Positions 23,393 to 31,068 of a stretch of 33,490 nt of DNA are shown here, one piece after another. The first letter of the stretch is position 1. The number at the start of each line of letters is the position of its first letter. The notes beneath the pieces were generated by a model. It was not told where the DNA came from. It saw nothing but the letters and a program-made list of their open reading frames with translations, and made no database searches. A program made the translations under genes and the position numbers. The stretch is from Planctomycetota bacterium (lineage in GTDB: Bacteria > Planctomycetota > Planctomycetia > Pirellulales > Thermoguttaceae), in the NCBI GenBank assembly GCA_029550925.1, contig JAKPGL010000175.1, positions 1 through 33,490 on the forward strand. Reading direction: 5' to 3'.

Positions 23393-24690
23393 CGAGGGGG
23401 CGCCGATTTTCGACCGTCGATTTGGTCCAGGGCTTGTTGGGCGGCCTGGCGGACCTCTGGCTCGGCGTCCAAAGCGGCGGCCGCCAAGGCATCCCGATAG
23501 GCCCTGGCCTCCCGTCCGATGGCGCCCAGGGCCTTGGCCGCCGCTTCCCGAACCCATTTGTCTTGGTGATAAAGGGCCAGCGCTAAGGCGGGAAGGGCGT
23601 CGGCGGCTTTCGGTCCCAATTTGGCCAAGGCTTCTGCCGCCGCTACGCTCTCATAGGGATTGCCCCCTTGGAGTCGTTCGATCAGGGGTTTTATCTCCTC
23701 GGATGCCTCCTGGGTTGCCTGCTGGACCAGGGCCTCCAGATTCAGTTGTCGGGCGGCCAGCTCGGCCATCTGGCGAACCGAAGCGTCCGGGTCTTCTTTG
23801 GCCAGCTTCTGGACCTGGGGCAGGAGCGATTTGGCTTTCGGCCCGATCCGCGCCAGGACCAAAACCGCCCGGCGCCGCGTGAGCCGATCCGAATGTTCTA
23901 ATAAAGGGGCAATTTTATCTAGGACGACACTCACCGCCGGACCGATCCCCGCTAGCGCCTCCAAGGCGTACCATCGTACCCGGGGATGGGGGTCTTGGAG
24001 CCGATCGGCCAACGAGGCCAAAGCCGGTTTGGCCTGCCCGCCTAATTTGGAGAATACATAGGCGGCCCCGGCCCGGACATTGGCCTTTTCCGATTGCAAA
24101 GCGGGCAGGAGCGTCTCCACCCCCGCCGATCCCATCTCCACCCAGGCAGATGTCGCTCCTTCCGGCATTTGAAACACATTGCCGTCCTCGCTGGTCTGCA
24201 CCAGGACGTCCAAGGCCGATTGGACCGCCTCCGGCCCCTCGGCCACGAGGGCTTCCAGCGCCTTGGATCGGGCCACCGGGTCTTTCGACTTCTGGAGCTG
24301 GCCAATCCACTTGGCGTAAGGATTCAGACCTGCTGGATGGTCCGCAGCGCTGGACGGCCCCGTACCCAAACCGCCTTCTGGAGTAGCCGTGCGAAGAGTC
24401 CGAACATACCGGCCCGCAGCGACCGCCGCAATCAAACCGACCAAAAACAAGGCCAATCCGCTCAAAATCCAAATCCATCGGCGCAACGGGTCGGCGCCGA
24501 CAGGTTTGGTTTCCGAGGGGACTATGGCGTCTTCGGAGGGAGAGACGGTTTGCCCCGGATCGGCGCCGTCTCCTTCGGACGGACCTGGGAAACGAAACCG
24601 CCCAAAACAATGAGGACAAGATACCTCGCCGCCAGCGGAGGCTTCGTAAACGACTTCTTGGAAACAATACGGACAGGTAGTTTGAGGCAT
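23389..24690 (-). CDS. HEAT-repeat membrane protein with N-terminal zinc ribbon
   Basis: 433 residues from ATG 24690. The frame reaches a GTG at 24705 without a ribosome site. The zinc ribbon is at 1-35, with Cys6, Cys9, Cys25 and Cys28 (CPYC..CPHC). A Pro/Ser/Asp linker follows, then one transmembrane helix at about 73-95 (WIWILSGLALFLVGLIAAVAAG). The rest (about 130-433) is a stack of HEAT/PBS-lyase-like repeats, with recurring patterns such as ARIGPKAKSLLPQVQKLAKE and AKLGPKAADALPALALALYH. With this topology the zinc ribbon is on one side of the membrane and the HEAT scaffold on the other. It probably acts as a protein-binding scaffold. This layout is common in planctomycetes. The last codons lie in a repeat arm. 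Confidence 0.85.
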   Translation of the reverse strand: MPQTTCPYCFQEVVYEASAGGEVSCPHCFGRFRFPGPSEGDGADPGQTVSPSEDAIVPSETKPVGADPLRRWIWILSGLALFLVGLIAAVAAGRYVRTLRTATPEGGLGTGPSSAADHPAGLNPYAKWIGQLQKSKDPVARSKALEALVAEGPEAVQSALDVLVQTSEDGNVFQMPEGATSAWVEMGSAGVETLLPALQSEKANVRAGAAYVFSKLGGQAKPALASLADRLQDPHPRVRWYALEALAGIGPAVSVVLDKIAPLLEHSDRLTRRRAVLVLARIGPKAKSLLPQVQKLAKEDPDASVRQMAELAARQLNLEALVQQATQEASEEIKPLIERLQGGNPYESVAAAEALAKLGPKAADALPALALALYHQDKWVREAAAKALGAIGREARAYRDALAAAALDAEPEVRQAAQQALDQIDGRKSAPPR

Positions 24691-24769
24691 ACACTCCGGT
24701 TTCACGCCAAAAAAAGCTCTTCGTTTAGTGTACCTTCAGCAATTCTCCCCTTGCAACTCCCCGGCTCGC

Positions 24770-24872
24770 GTAGCTTAGCCTGTCCAGGCTGAGTTACGCG
24801 CCGGCTGACAGCGGCGGTACGTAGCTTAGGTTGTCTAGCCTGAGCCATTCGCCCGCTAGACAGCGGGCGTTA
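24770..24872. repeat. Paired-hairpin repeat array (units A-B)
   Basis: The A unit (24770-24820) and B unit (24821-24872) match those at 22220-22330 almost base for base. Differences include CAGCGGCGG for CAGACGGCGG in A and GGTTGTCTAG for GGCTGTCTAG in B. The array sits about 20 bases upstream of the predicted promoter of the isomerase gene and fills much of the 24691-25029 spacer. Confidence 0.8.
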
Positions 24873-24891
24873 CGAGTCTATCAGGAAAAAA

Positions 24892-24920
24892 TTGACCTGG
24901 CCTGTGTCCTATGGCATACT
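24892..24920 (+). promoter_or_regulatory. Sigma70-type promoter for the sugar cluster
   Basis: TTGACC (24892-24897) and CATACT (24915-24920) are separated by exactly 17 bp. Transcription would start near 24927, giving a leader of about 100 bases. That leader holds a weak CCTC..GAGG hairpin followed by TTTTCTTT (about 24935-24970), a possible attenuator. Confidence 0.55.
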
Positions 24921-25029
24921 AACGGAAAAGCCCTCCCCGCCAAATAGGATAACGGAGAGGTTTTCTTTGCAGGACGCTTTCGGCAAAAAAGGCGAAAAGC
25001 GATTTCACCTCTTGAAAAAGGAGCCGACT

Positions 25030-25986
25030 ATGGACCGACGTGAATTTTTAGTTTCGAGCGCGGGCGCTGGTTTGGGCGTTTGCCTGGCAGGCCGACTTCG
25101 GGCGGAAACGTGGAAGACAAAACTCCACAAAGCGATGATCGGCGCTCCTACGGAGCAGACCCTCCAGGCTTGGAAGGCCGCCGGCTTTGAAGGGATCGAA
25201 TGCAACCAATGGAACGTCCCCCCGGCCCAAGCCGAACAGGCCCGCCGGTTGGCCGAAAAGTTGGGCATGAAAATCCATAGCGTGCTGCGCGGCTGGACCA
25301 ATTTCAACGGCCAAGACCCCGAAAAAGTCAAGGCCGACATCCAGAGCGTCGAGACGGCCCTGAAGGCGGCCGAAGCCTATGGAGCCGACGCGGTGCTGTT
25401 GGTGCCTTGTCGGGTCGGCCCGCCCGGCATGACCATCCCGGAAGCCTGGGAGTTCGATATCGAGTTCGACGAAAAGACCGGCCATGTCAAACGGGTGGTA
25501 CAAGGAGACAACACCAAACATGCCGAGTACATCAAGGCCCACAACCACGCCATCGATACCTCGCGAGCGGCGGTCGAAAAACTGATCCCCACTGCGGAAA
25601 AGACCAAGGTGGTCATCGCCTTGGAAAACGTCTGGAACAATCTCTGGGTGTTGCCGGATATTTTCGCCCATTTTGTCCGCTCGTTTGGCAGTCCGTGGGT
25701 GCGGGCGTATTTCGACATCGGCAACCACGTCAAATACGCCCCGCCGGAAAAATGGATCCGTACCCTAGGCGACCTGATCGTCAAATGCCATGTGAAGGAT
25801 TTCCTCCTGAACCCGGATGGCCGGGGCGGCAAGTTCGTCCATCCCAGGGACGGAAGCGTCAAATGGCCGGAAGTGCGCAAAGCCTTGGACGAAGTCGGCT
25901 ACAACGGCTGGCTGACCATCGAAGACGGCGGCCTGGCGCTGGAAGAGTTCAGCCGACGATTGGACCTGATCATCGCCGGAAAGTAA
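25030..25986 (+). CDS. Sugar phosphate isomerase/epimerase-like protein with Tat signal
   Basis: 318 residues from ATG 25030, preceded by AAGGAG. Tat signal MDRREFLVSS with Arg3-Arg4, a hydrophobic core to about residue 22 and a cleavage site near RLRAE. The mature part is a xylose-isomerase-like/AP-endonuclease-2 TIM barrel: GIECNQW early, GADAVLLVPCRVGPPG, the metal-site region VVIALENVWNN, YFDIGNHVKYAPPEKWIR, VKCHVKDFL and a final WLTIEDGG. It interconverts a sugar or hydroxy acid, with divalent metal, outside the cytoplasm. It is 45 bases ahead of a Gfo/Idh/MocA gene, an arrangement often seen in planctomycete sugar clusters. Confidence 0.9.
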   Translation: MDRREFLVSSAGAGLGVCLAGRLRAETWKTKLHKAMIGAPTEQTLQAWKAAGFEGIECNQWNVPPAQAEQARRLAEKLGMKIHSVLRGWTNFNGQDPEKVKADIQSVETALKAAEAYGADAVLLVPCRVGPPGMTIPEAWEFDIEFDEKTGHVKRVVQGDNTKHAEYIKAHNHAIDTSRAAVEKLIPTAEKTKVVIALENVWNNLWVLPDIFAHFVRSFGSPWVRAYFDIGNHVKYAPPEKWIRTLGDLIVKCHVKDFLLNPDGRGGKFVHPRDGSVKWPEVRKALDEVGYNGWLTIEDGGLALEEFSRRLDLIIAGK

Positions 25987-26031
25987 TCATCCCCCCCGAA
26001 ATAACCTCCCCTGTGGAAAGGAGACTTGGTG

Positions 26032-27117
26032 ATGCATACTTCGTTGTGTCTGCTGGTACGTTGGGAAAAAGTAGTTTTGTGGACCATGGCCGTTGTGGCG
26101 GCAGGCTGGCTGCTGGCGTCGGCAACCCCGATGGGACTTGGCGCAGACGAAAAACCAGCCGCCTCCCCGGCCCAGCAACCGACCAAGCCAGAACAAAAGG
26201 TTCTTCGGGCCGGGATGATCGGTCTGACCACCTCCCATGTGATCGCTTTCAGCGGCATGATCAACGATCCGAAGGCCGTCGGCCCGATGGCCCAGGTGGA
26301 AGTGGTCGCGGGGTTTCCCGGCGGCGTCCAGGACAACCCCTCCAGTTGGGACCGTCGGCCCAAATATACCGAAGAGCTTCGGCAGAAGGGCATCCGCATT
26401 TATGAGTCGATTCCCGAAATGCTCCGGGATGTGGATGTGGTGTTGCTGGAGGAGGTGGACGGCCGACCGCATTTGGAGTGGGCGCGTCCGGTCATCGAAG
26501 CCGGCAAACCCCTCTTTATCGACAAGCCGCTGGCAGGCAGTCTGGCCGACTGCATCGAAATCTTCCAACTGGCCAAAGAAAAGGGTGTGCCTTGCTTTTC
26601 GAGTTCGTCGCTTCGTTTCGGCTGGGGCCTGGAGGAGATTCGGGCGGGCAAGAGCCGATTTGGCAAAGTGAAAAAATGCACCGCCTGGAGCCCCATGTCC
26701 ATCGAGCCGCACCATCCTGACCTCTATTGGTACGGCATCCACGGCGTGGAGATACTGTTTACCATCATGGGCCCCGGTTGCCAGACGGTTACCCGCGAAG
26801 GACCGGAAAAGGTGGTGGGCGTCTGGAAAGACGGCCGGGTGGGCGTGTTCGAGGCCCGCAAAGGCTACGGCGCCTATGTCGAAGGCGATAAGGAAAGCGG
26901 CGAAGTCGGCAAATACAGCGGTTACAAGGGGCTGGTGGAAGAAGTCTGCAAGTTTTTCCTGACCGGCCAGCCGCCCGTCAGCATGGAAGAGACCCTGGAA
27001 ATCTATACCTTCATGTCGGCAGCCGACGTGAGCAAGGCCCAGGGCGGCAAACCGGTGAAAATGGAAGAGGTTTACCAGAAGGCCCTCCAAGAAGTCCAGG
27101 CCCGCCGAAAAAAGTAA
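26032..27117 (+). CDS. Secreted Gfo/Idh/MocA family oxidoreductase
   Basis: 361 residues from ATG 26032, eight bases after AGGAG. TTG and GTG codons just upstream are too near the ribosome site. An N-terminal signal or anchor helix (about 14-36, VVLWTMAVVAAGWLLASATP) lacks a twin arginine, so Sec export or anchoring is likely. The NAD(P)-binding domain begins with RAGMIGLTTSHVIAF, which departs from the usual GxGxxG loop. DKP is at 164-166, with the family Lys at 165. The second domain includes SSSSLRFGWGLEEI and PHHPDLYWYGIHGVEILF. It probably acts with the isomerase just upstream on the same sugar. The weak glycine loop leaves open reduced or altered cofactor use. Confidence 0.88.
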   Translation: MHTSLCLLVRWEKVVLWTMAVVAAGWLLASATPMGLGADEKPAASPAQQPTKPEQKVLRAGMIGLTTSHVIAFSGMINDPKAVGPMAQVEVVAGFPGGVQDNPSSWDRRPKYTEELRQKGIRIYESIPEMLRDVDVVLLEEVDGRPHLEWARPVIEAGKPLFIDKPLAGSLADCIEIFQLAKEKGVPCFSSSSLRFGWGLEEIRAGKSRFGKVKKCTAWSPMSIEPHHPDLYWYGIHGVEILFTIMGPGCQTVTREGPEKVVGVWKDGRVGVFEARKGYGAYVEGDKESGEVGKYSGYKGLVEEVCKFFLTGQPPVSMEETLEIYTFMSAADVSKAQGGKPVKMEEVYQKALQEVQARRKK

Positions 27118-27222
27118 ACCGTCCCCGGACGTAGGAGCCATTCCCTGCTGGACAAGCCGGCATCGCCGCAGCGCCTGGCCGTGCGCTCCTACCGACGTGG
27201 CGGTCCCCAACCCATACGCCCA

Positions 27223-27344
27223 CTGAAGTTTTGCAAAATGGACTTGTTCAGGGGGGGCCACTGAACAAGCCCTAAAAAATCTCGAGATTTTTTAGGGTCG
27301 GTAGGAACAAGATCGGACGAAATCTCCGATTTGCAAAACTTCAG
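27223..27344. mobile_element. 122-bp nested-palindrome element, MITE-like
   Basis: The perfect 15-bp terminal inverted repeats are CTGAAGTTTTGCAAA (27223-27237) and its complement at 27330-27344. Inside are CTTGTTCAG/CTGAACAAG (27243-27269) and a perfect 28-bp palindrome at 27270-27297 (CCCTAAAAAATCTC plus its mirror). An ATCGGA/TCCGAT hairpin follows near 27313-27330. It lies in the 273-base spacer between the oxidoreductase and the hydrolase-like gene. A related left end is at 6712-6733. The central palindrome could also stop transcription. Confidence 0.75.
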
Positions 27345-27390
27345 TCCCAGATACCCTCCCTTTTTCCCTTTTTTAGAAAGGGCGCTGAGG

Positions 27391-29268
27391 ATGTTCGTGC
27401 GCAGATCATCTTTTTCGGTGAGAACATGGCTGCCAACCTTGCTGGCGGTGGTGGCAGGGATGGGGGGAATGGCCTGGTGTGTTGGAGCGGCAGGCGGGGC
27501 GGACGCAGAAACTCCCATTGGGCCGCCGCCGGAACTTACCCTCCGACGCAGCGATGTGGTCTTCATGTACGATAACCCGGCCAAATATGAACTCTACGGC
27601 TGCACGGTGATGGGCTGGGCGGGGCATCGAGACGCCAACCGGAGGGCCCAGGCCCACGCCAAAGGCGTTCGGCTTTTTTCCATCAGCATCGGTTTTCGCA
27701 CCGAAGGCCGCGGCGTGATCGACTTTACCGAAAAGTTCCTGGAGGCCGCCTGCTACAACCTGGACGGCAAACCGATTACCGTCCCCTGGCTCTGGGACCA
27801 CAAGTACAAAGGGCATCCGTATTATTGGTGGTGTACAAATAGTCCGGAGTTCCGGCGCTATCTGACCCATCGGCTCCAGCAGGTCATGTCGGCCAATCCG
27901 GACGGCCTGCACATCGACGACTACACCGGCACGGCCGGCTGTGTAACCTGGTTGGGCGGCTGCTTTTGCCCCCATTGCATGGCCGGCTTCCGAGATTATT
28001 TAGCCCACCAAGACTCGCCAGAAACCAAAAAGACCCTGGCCGATCTGGGCGTTACCGATATGGCCAATTTCGACTACGGCCAGTTCCTCCGCTCTCGGGG
28101 CGTCAAGCTGGACGAATATCTCAAGCGCCGGTGGACCATGCCGCTGGCCAGGGAGTTTCTGGATTTCCAGATGAAGGCCAATACCCAGTTTGTGGCCGAG
28201 TTTCGCCGACAGGCCGAGCGGCTCCGCGGCAAGCCGATCGCTTTCTGCGTCAATTCTGGTCTGGGCAGCCCGGAGGCATTGGCCATCGCCCCGCATCTGA
28301 CGTATTTTTGCTGCGAGGTGGGTCACCAGGCGGCCAAAGGCCAGTTGCCCGGCCATCCGATCTACGTCTATAAATTGGCCGATGGGCTGCGCCGACCCGT
28401 GGCATCCACGGCCAGCGGCTACGATTGGGCCTTCATCAACGAGCACAAAAAGGAAGGCCTGGTTCGCCTGTGGATTGCCCTTTCCTATGCGATGGGCCAC
28501 AACTTCATGGCCCCTCATCGCCAGTGGTGCTACACCAAAGAGAAAGGCACCCACTGGTACGACGGCCCGGACGAGGCGTATGCCTGGGTGTATCAATTTG
28601 TTCGGCAGGAGGCTCGGCTTCTGGATGGTTACGAAGCTCTGGCCCCGGCAGCCGTGCTCTACGACAACGCCGCACGCCGCCAAGGCCGGGCCAATATCGA
28701 ACCGATCTGCATCCGCCTGGCCGAGCTAAATATCCCCTTTACCGTCGTGGTCCAGGGCGACGATTGGCTGGAAGGCTACGAACTGACGGCTGAAAAACTG
28801 GCCGGCTTCCGGACGGTTATCGTGCCGAAAGATCACCCGGCCCTGGATGAAAAGGCTGCTGGGCAGAAAGAACCGCCCCGTTGGCTGGCCAGCGTACAAA
28901 AAGAGGGTCGGCTGGTGGTCTGGCCGGATGAAAAGGCTCTGGAAAAATTGCTCCCCCAGCCTGTGCAGGTTCAGGGCAGTGATCAGGTGCTGGTGGTCCC
29001 CCGGATTCGGCCCGATGAGCCAAAGGCGCCGGTGGTCCTGCATCTAGTCAGCCGGGCCTATCGAATGCCGGAAGACCGAATGGAGCCGCAGAAAGGATGT
29101 ACCGTTCGCCTTCGGCTGGATATACTGGGCCAGCGGAGGCCGAAAAAAGCGGTGCTTCATGCACCCAAGGCCGAGCCGCAGAACCTGACCGTTTCGATAG
29201 ACAACGACTGGATCAGCGTTCCAGTGCCGCAGTTGGATTTCTGGGCCTTGGTCGAATTGAGCGAGTAA
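27391..29268 (+). CDS. Secreted glycoside-hydrolase-like protein (GHL family TIM barrel)
   Basis: 625 residues from ATG 27391, after AAAGGG. Upstream in-frame codons come from the repeat. A signal peptide covers about 1-35 (VRTWLPTLLAVVAGMGGMAWCVG). The domain from about 50-400 has YGCTVMGWAGHRDANRRAQAHAKGVRLFS, then DGLHIDDYTG with Asp176-Asp177 as candidate catalytic acids. A Cys cluster C191-F-C193-PHC196 (GGCFCPHCMAGFRDYL) follows, typical of 'hypothetical glycosyl hydrolase' groups. The C-terminal part (about 430-625) resembles a class-I-glutamine-amidotransferase-like/trimerisation region with a final beta domain. It probably releases or binds an oligosaccharide for the neighbouring oxidoreductases. 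Activity is not demonstrable from sequence. Confidence 0.75.
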   Translation: MFVRRSSFSVRTWLPTLLAVVAGMGGMAWCVGAAGGADAETPIGPPPELTLRRSDVVFMYDNPAKYELYGCTVMGWAGHRDANRRAQAHAKGVRLFSISIGFRTEGRGVIDFTEKFLEAACYNLDGKPITVPWLWDHKYKGHPYYWWCTNSPEFRRYLTHRLQQVMSANPDGLHIDDYTGTAGCVTWLGGCFCPHCMAGFRDYLAHQDSPETKKTLADLGVTDMANFDYGQFLRSRGVKLDEYLKRRWTMPLAREFLDFQMKANTQFVAEFRRQAERLRGKPIAFCVNSGLGSPEALAIAPHLTYFCCEVGHQAAKGQLPGHPIYVYKLADGLRRPVASTASGYDWAFINEHKKEGLVRLWIALSYAMGHNFMAPHRQWCYTKEKGTHWYDGPDEAYAWVYQFVRQEARLLDGYEALAPAAVLYDNAARRQGRANIEPICIRLAELNIPFTVVVQGDDWLEGYELTAEKLAGFRTVIVPKDHPALDEKAAGQKEPPRWLASVQKEGRLVVWPDEKALEKLLPQPVQVQGSDQVLVVPRIRPDEPKAPVVLHLVSRAYRMPEDRMEPQKGCTVRLRLDILGQRRPKKAVLHAPKAEPQNLTVSIDNDWISVPVPQLDFWALVELSE

Positions 29269-29370
29269 ACCGGAAGGACTTTCGTATCAATCCCGAGCAG
29301 TGGAGTTACCGCCTCTCCCCTGGCCGTCGAGAGGCCGATAGGGCGTACGCACTGCCTACACCGAAAACCA

Positions 29371-29491
29371 CTCACCCTCTCCCCTGGCGGGAGAGGGTGG
29401 CCTGCGTTAGCAGGCCGGGTGAGGGGGAACAAACCCTTTCCCCTTTGTAGGAGTGGCTGGCCTCCATAGCAGGCCGGATGAGGGGGCCCTT
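29371..29491. repeat. CTCACCCTCTCCC-type intergenic repeat, about one and a half copies
   Basis: CTCACCCTCTCCC, with GGGAGAGGG and GGGTGAGGG as its inverted partners, fills 29371-29427, including a GCCTGCGTTAGCAGGC hairpin. A partial direct copy (GGCCTCCATAGCAGGCCGG) follows at 29456-29486. This kind of repeat is widespread between genes in many bacteria. To its left, 29310-29336 is the exact inverted match of 6540-6566. Confidence 0.65.
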
Positions 29492-29514
29492 TCCCCTGCC
29501 GCATATCCTTCCTA

Positions 29515-29628
29515 TTGTCATTCCCGCGTAAGCGGCAGTCCAGTGTTTACAGACAGTGTATTTACCAATGGGATTCCCGCTTTCGCTGGGATGACAAGAG
29601 AGGATTTTCCATTCGGCTAAAAAGTTCC
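29515..29628. repeat. Modular relative of the MITE-like element lacking the left end
   Basis: TTGTCATTCCCGCGTAAGCGG (split palindrome) at the left and GATTCCCGCTTTCGCTGGGATGACAA near 29572-29597 form a long inverted pair. The right end CCATTCGGCTAAAAAGTTCC resembles the right terminal repeat of copies 1 and 2. The centre is unrelated to theirs. It lies 41 bases before the next gene and may supply part of its leader. Confidence 0.55.
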
Positions 29629-29669
29629 TGTTTTCTGAAATGCTCCTTTTTTGCAAGAGGAGAAAGACA

Positions 29670-30995
29670 ATGGCCAATGAGCATAAAGACTGTCTCGTTT
29701 CCGGCGTTGCTGCGCCGATGGTGGTGCCGGCGGCTGCATTGGGTCGGGCGGAGGGGCCGCCACCTAGTGAGAAGATTTCCGTCGCTCTGATCGGCTGCGG
29801 CGGCATGGGGATGGGCAACCTGGCCAATTGTGCCCAGTATCCCGATGTCGTGGTGGCGGCCGTCTGCGATGTATGGCAAGAGCGTCGAGAGGCGGCCTTC
29901 CAGCGCTACAAACAGACGGCCAAAGCATACCATGATTATCATGAGGTGTTGGCCCGGCAAGACATCCAGGGTGTTATTATTGCCACTCCGCCCCATTGGC
30001 ACGCCCTGCAAACCATCGAAGCCTGCGAGGCCAAAAAAGACGTGTATGTGCAAAAGCCGATGACTCTCTATCTGGACGAGGCGTTGGCCGTGCGCCGAGC
30101 CGCCGAAAAACATGGCCGCGTCACCCAGGTGGGCACCCAGATCCATGCGGGCGAAAATTACCGCCGGGTAGTCGAGTGGGTCCAGTCCGGCCGATTAGGC
30201 CCAATCCCGGTGGTCCGGACCTTTCTTACCGGCAATCAGGGCGAAGAAGGCATTGGGCCGGACCCGAAGGCGCCGGCGCCGCCGGGGATGGATTGGAACC
30301 TCTGGTGCGGTCCGGCGCCGCTTCGACCGTTCAATCCGCTCATCTGTGCTAATGCGCACACCAACTGTTCTTTTATGGACTATAGCGGCGGCTACACGCC
30401 CGGCATGGCCCCGCACATTATCGACGTGGCTTTCTGGGCCTTGAATCTGGGCATCCCGCCCCGGACCGACGCCACCGGCGGCCGATTCGTTACCAAAGAT
30501 TGCGGCGACGCCTACGACACCCAGCAGGTCCTCTGGTCCTACCCGAACCTGACCATGACCTGGATGCTGCAACTGTGCAATAGCTACGGGTTTGATCTGC
30601 AGGGGCCGGACAATAAGATCCGCCGACGCCTGGGCGTCTATTTCCACGGCGTGAACGGCACCCTGTTTTGCGACTACGGCACGCACAAGGTAGTACCGGA
30701 GGGCGATCGGCTGAAAGACCTCAGCCCGCCGCCCAAGACGATTCCGCCCTCGCCCGGGCATGAACGGGAGTGGTTGGACTGCATTCGCAGCCGGCAGCAG
30801 CCCAGTTGTAATGTGTCGTACCATTACAAGCTTGATGCGGCCATTGGGTTGGCGAACATCGCGTATCGGCTTGGCCGATCGGTGCGGTTTGATCCGAAAA
30901 CGGAGCGGATCGTGGGCGACGAGGAGGCGGCCCGGCTGGCCCGCCCCGTGTATCGAGACCCCTGGAAATTCCCCGCCCACTATCTGGAAGGCTGA
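29670..30995 (+). CDS. Gfo/Idh/MocA family oxidoreductase with eroded Tat-like N-terminus
   Basis: 441 residues from ATG 29670, seven bases after AGGAG. The Rossmann domain begins at about residue 34 (VALIGCGGMGMGNLANC). The family Lys-Pro is at 129-130 (VQKPMTLY), followed by HGRVTQVGTQIHAG and the long substrate domain with YSGGYTPGMAPHIIDVAFWAL. The N-terminus reads HKDCLVSGVAAPMVVPAAALGRAEG. It is like a Tat signal h-region and cleavage site, but His-Lys stands where two arginines are expected, so Tat export is doubtful. It is close in design to the protein at 456-1859 and ends the sugar cluster. It converges on a UroD-like gene. Confidence 0.9.
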   Translation: MANEHKDCLVSGVAAPMVVPAAALGRAEGPPPSEKISVALIGCGGMGMGNLANCAQYPDVVVAAVCDVWQERREAAFQRYKQTAKAYHDYHEVLARQDIQGVIIATPPHWHALQTIEACEAKKDVYVQKPMTLYLDEALAVRRAAEKHGRVTQVGTQIHAGENYRRVVEWVQSGRLGPIPVVRTFLTGNQGEEGIGPDPKAPAPPGMDWNLWCGPAPLRPFNPLICANAHTNCSFMDYSGGYTPGMAPHIIDVAFWALNLGIPPRTDATGGRFVTKDCGDAYDTQQVLWSYPNLTMTWMLQLCNSYGFDLQGPDNKIRRRLGVYFHGVNGTLFCDYGTHKVVPEGDRLKDLSPPPKTIPPSPGHEREWLDCIRSRQQPSCNVSYHYKLDAAIGLANIAYRLGRSVRFDPKTERIVGDEEAARLARPVYRDPWKFPAHYLEG

Positions 30996-31068
30996 GAAAG
31001 GTTTTCTAGGCCGAAAGATAATTCCTGCTTTCGCCCTCTAAAATCCTCTCCATTCCAACAGCAGTAAA

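Noticed and set aside
25987-27261. 424-residue minus-strand open frame
   Set aside because: Antisense shadow of the Gfo/Idh/MocA gene, caused by GC-rich codon use.
27270-27297. Classical factor-independent terminator
   Set aside because: The palindrome stem is AT-rich and the T-run is inside the stem, so it is described as part of the repeat element instead.
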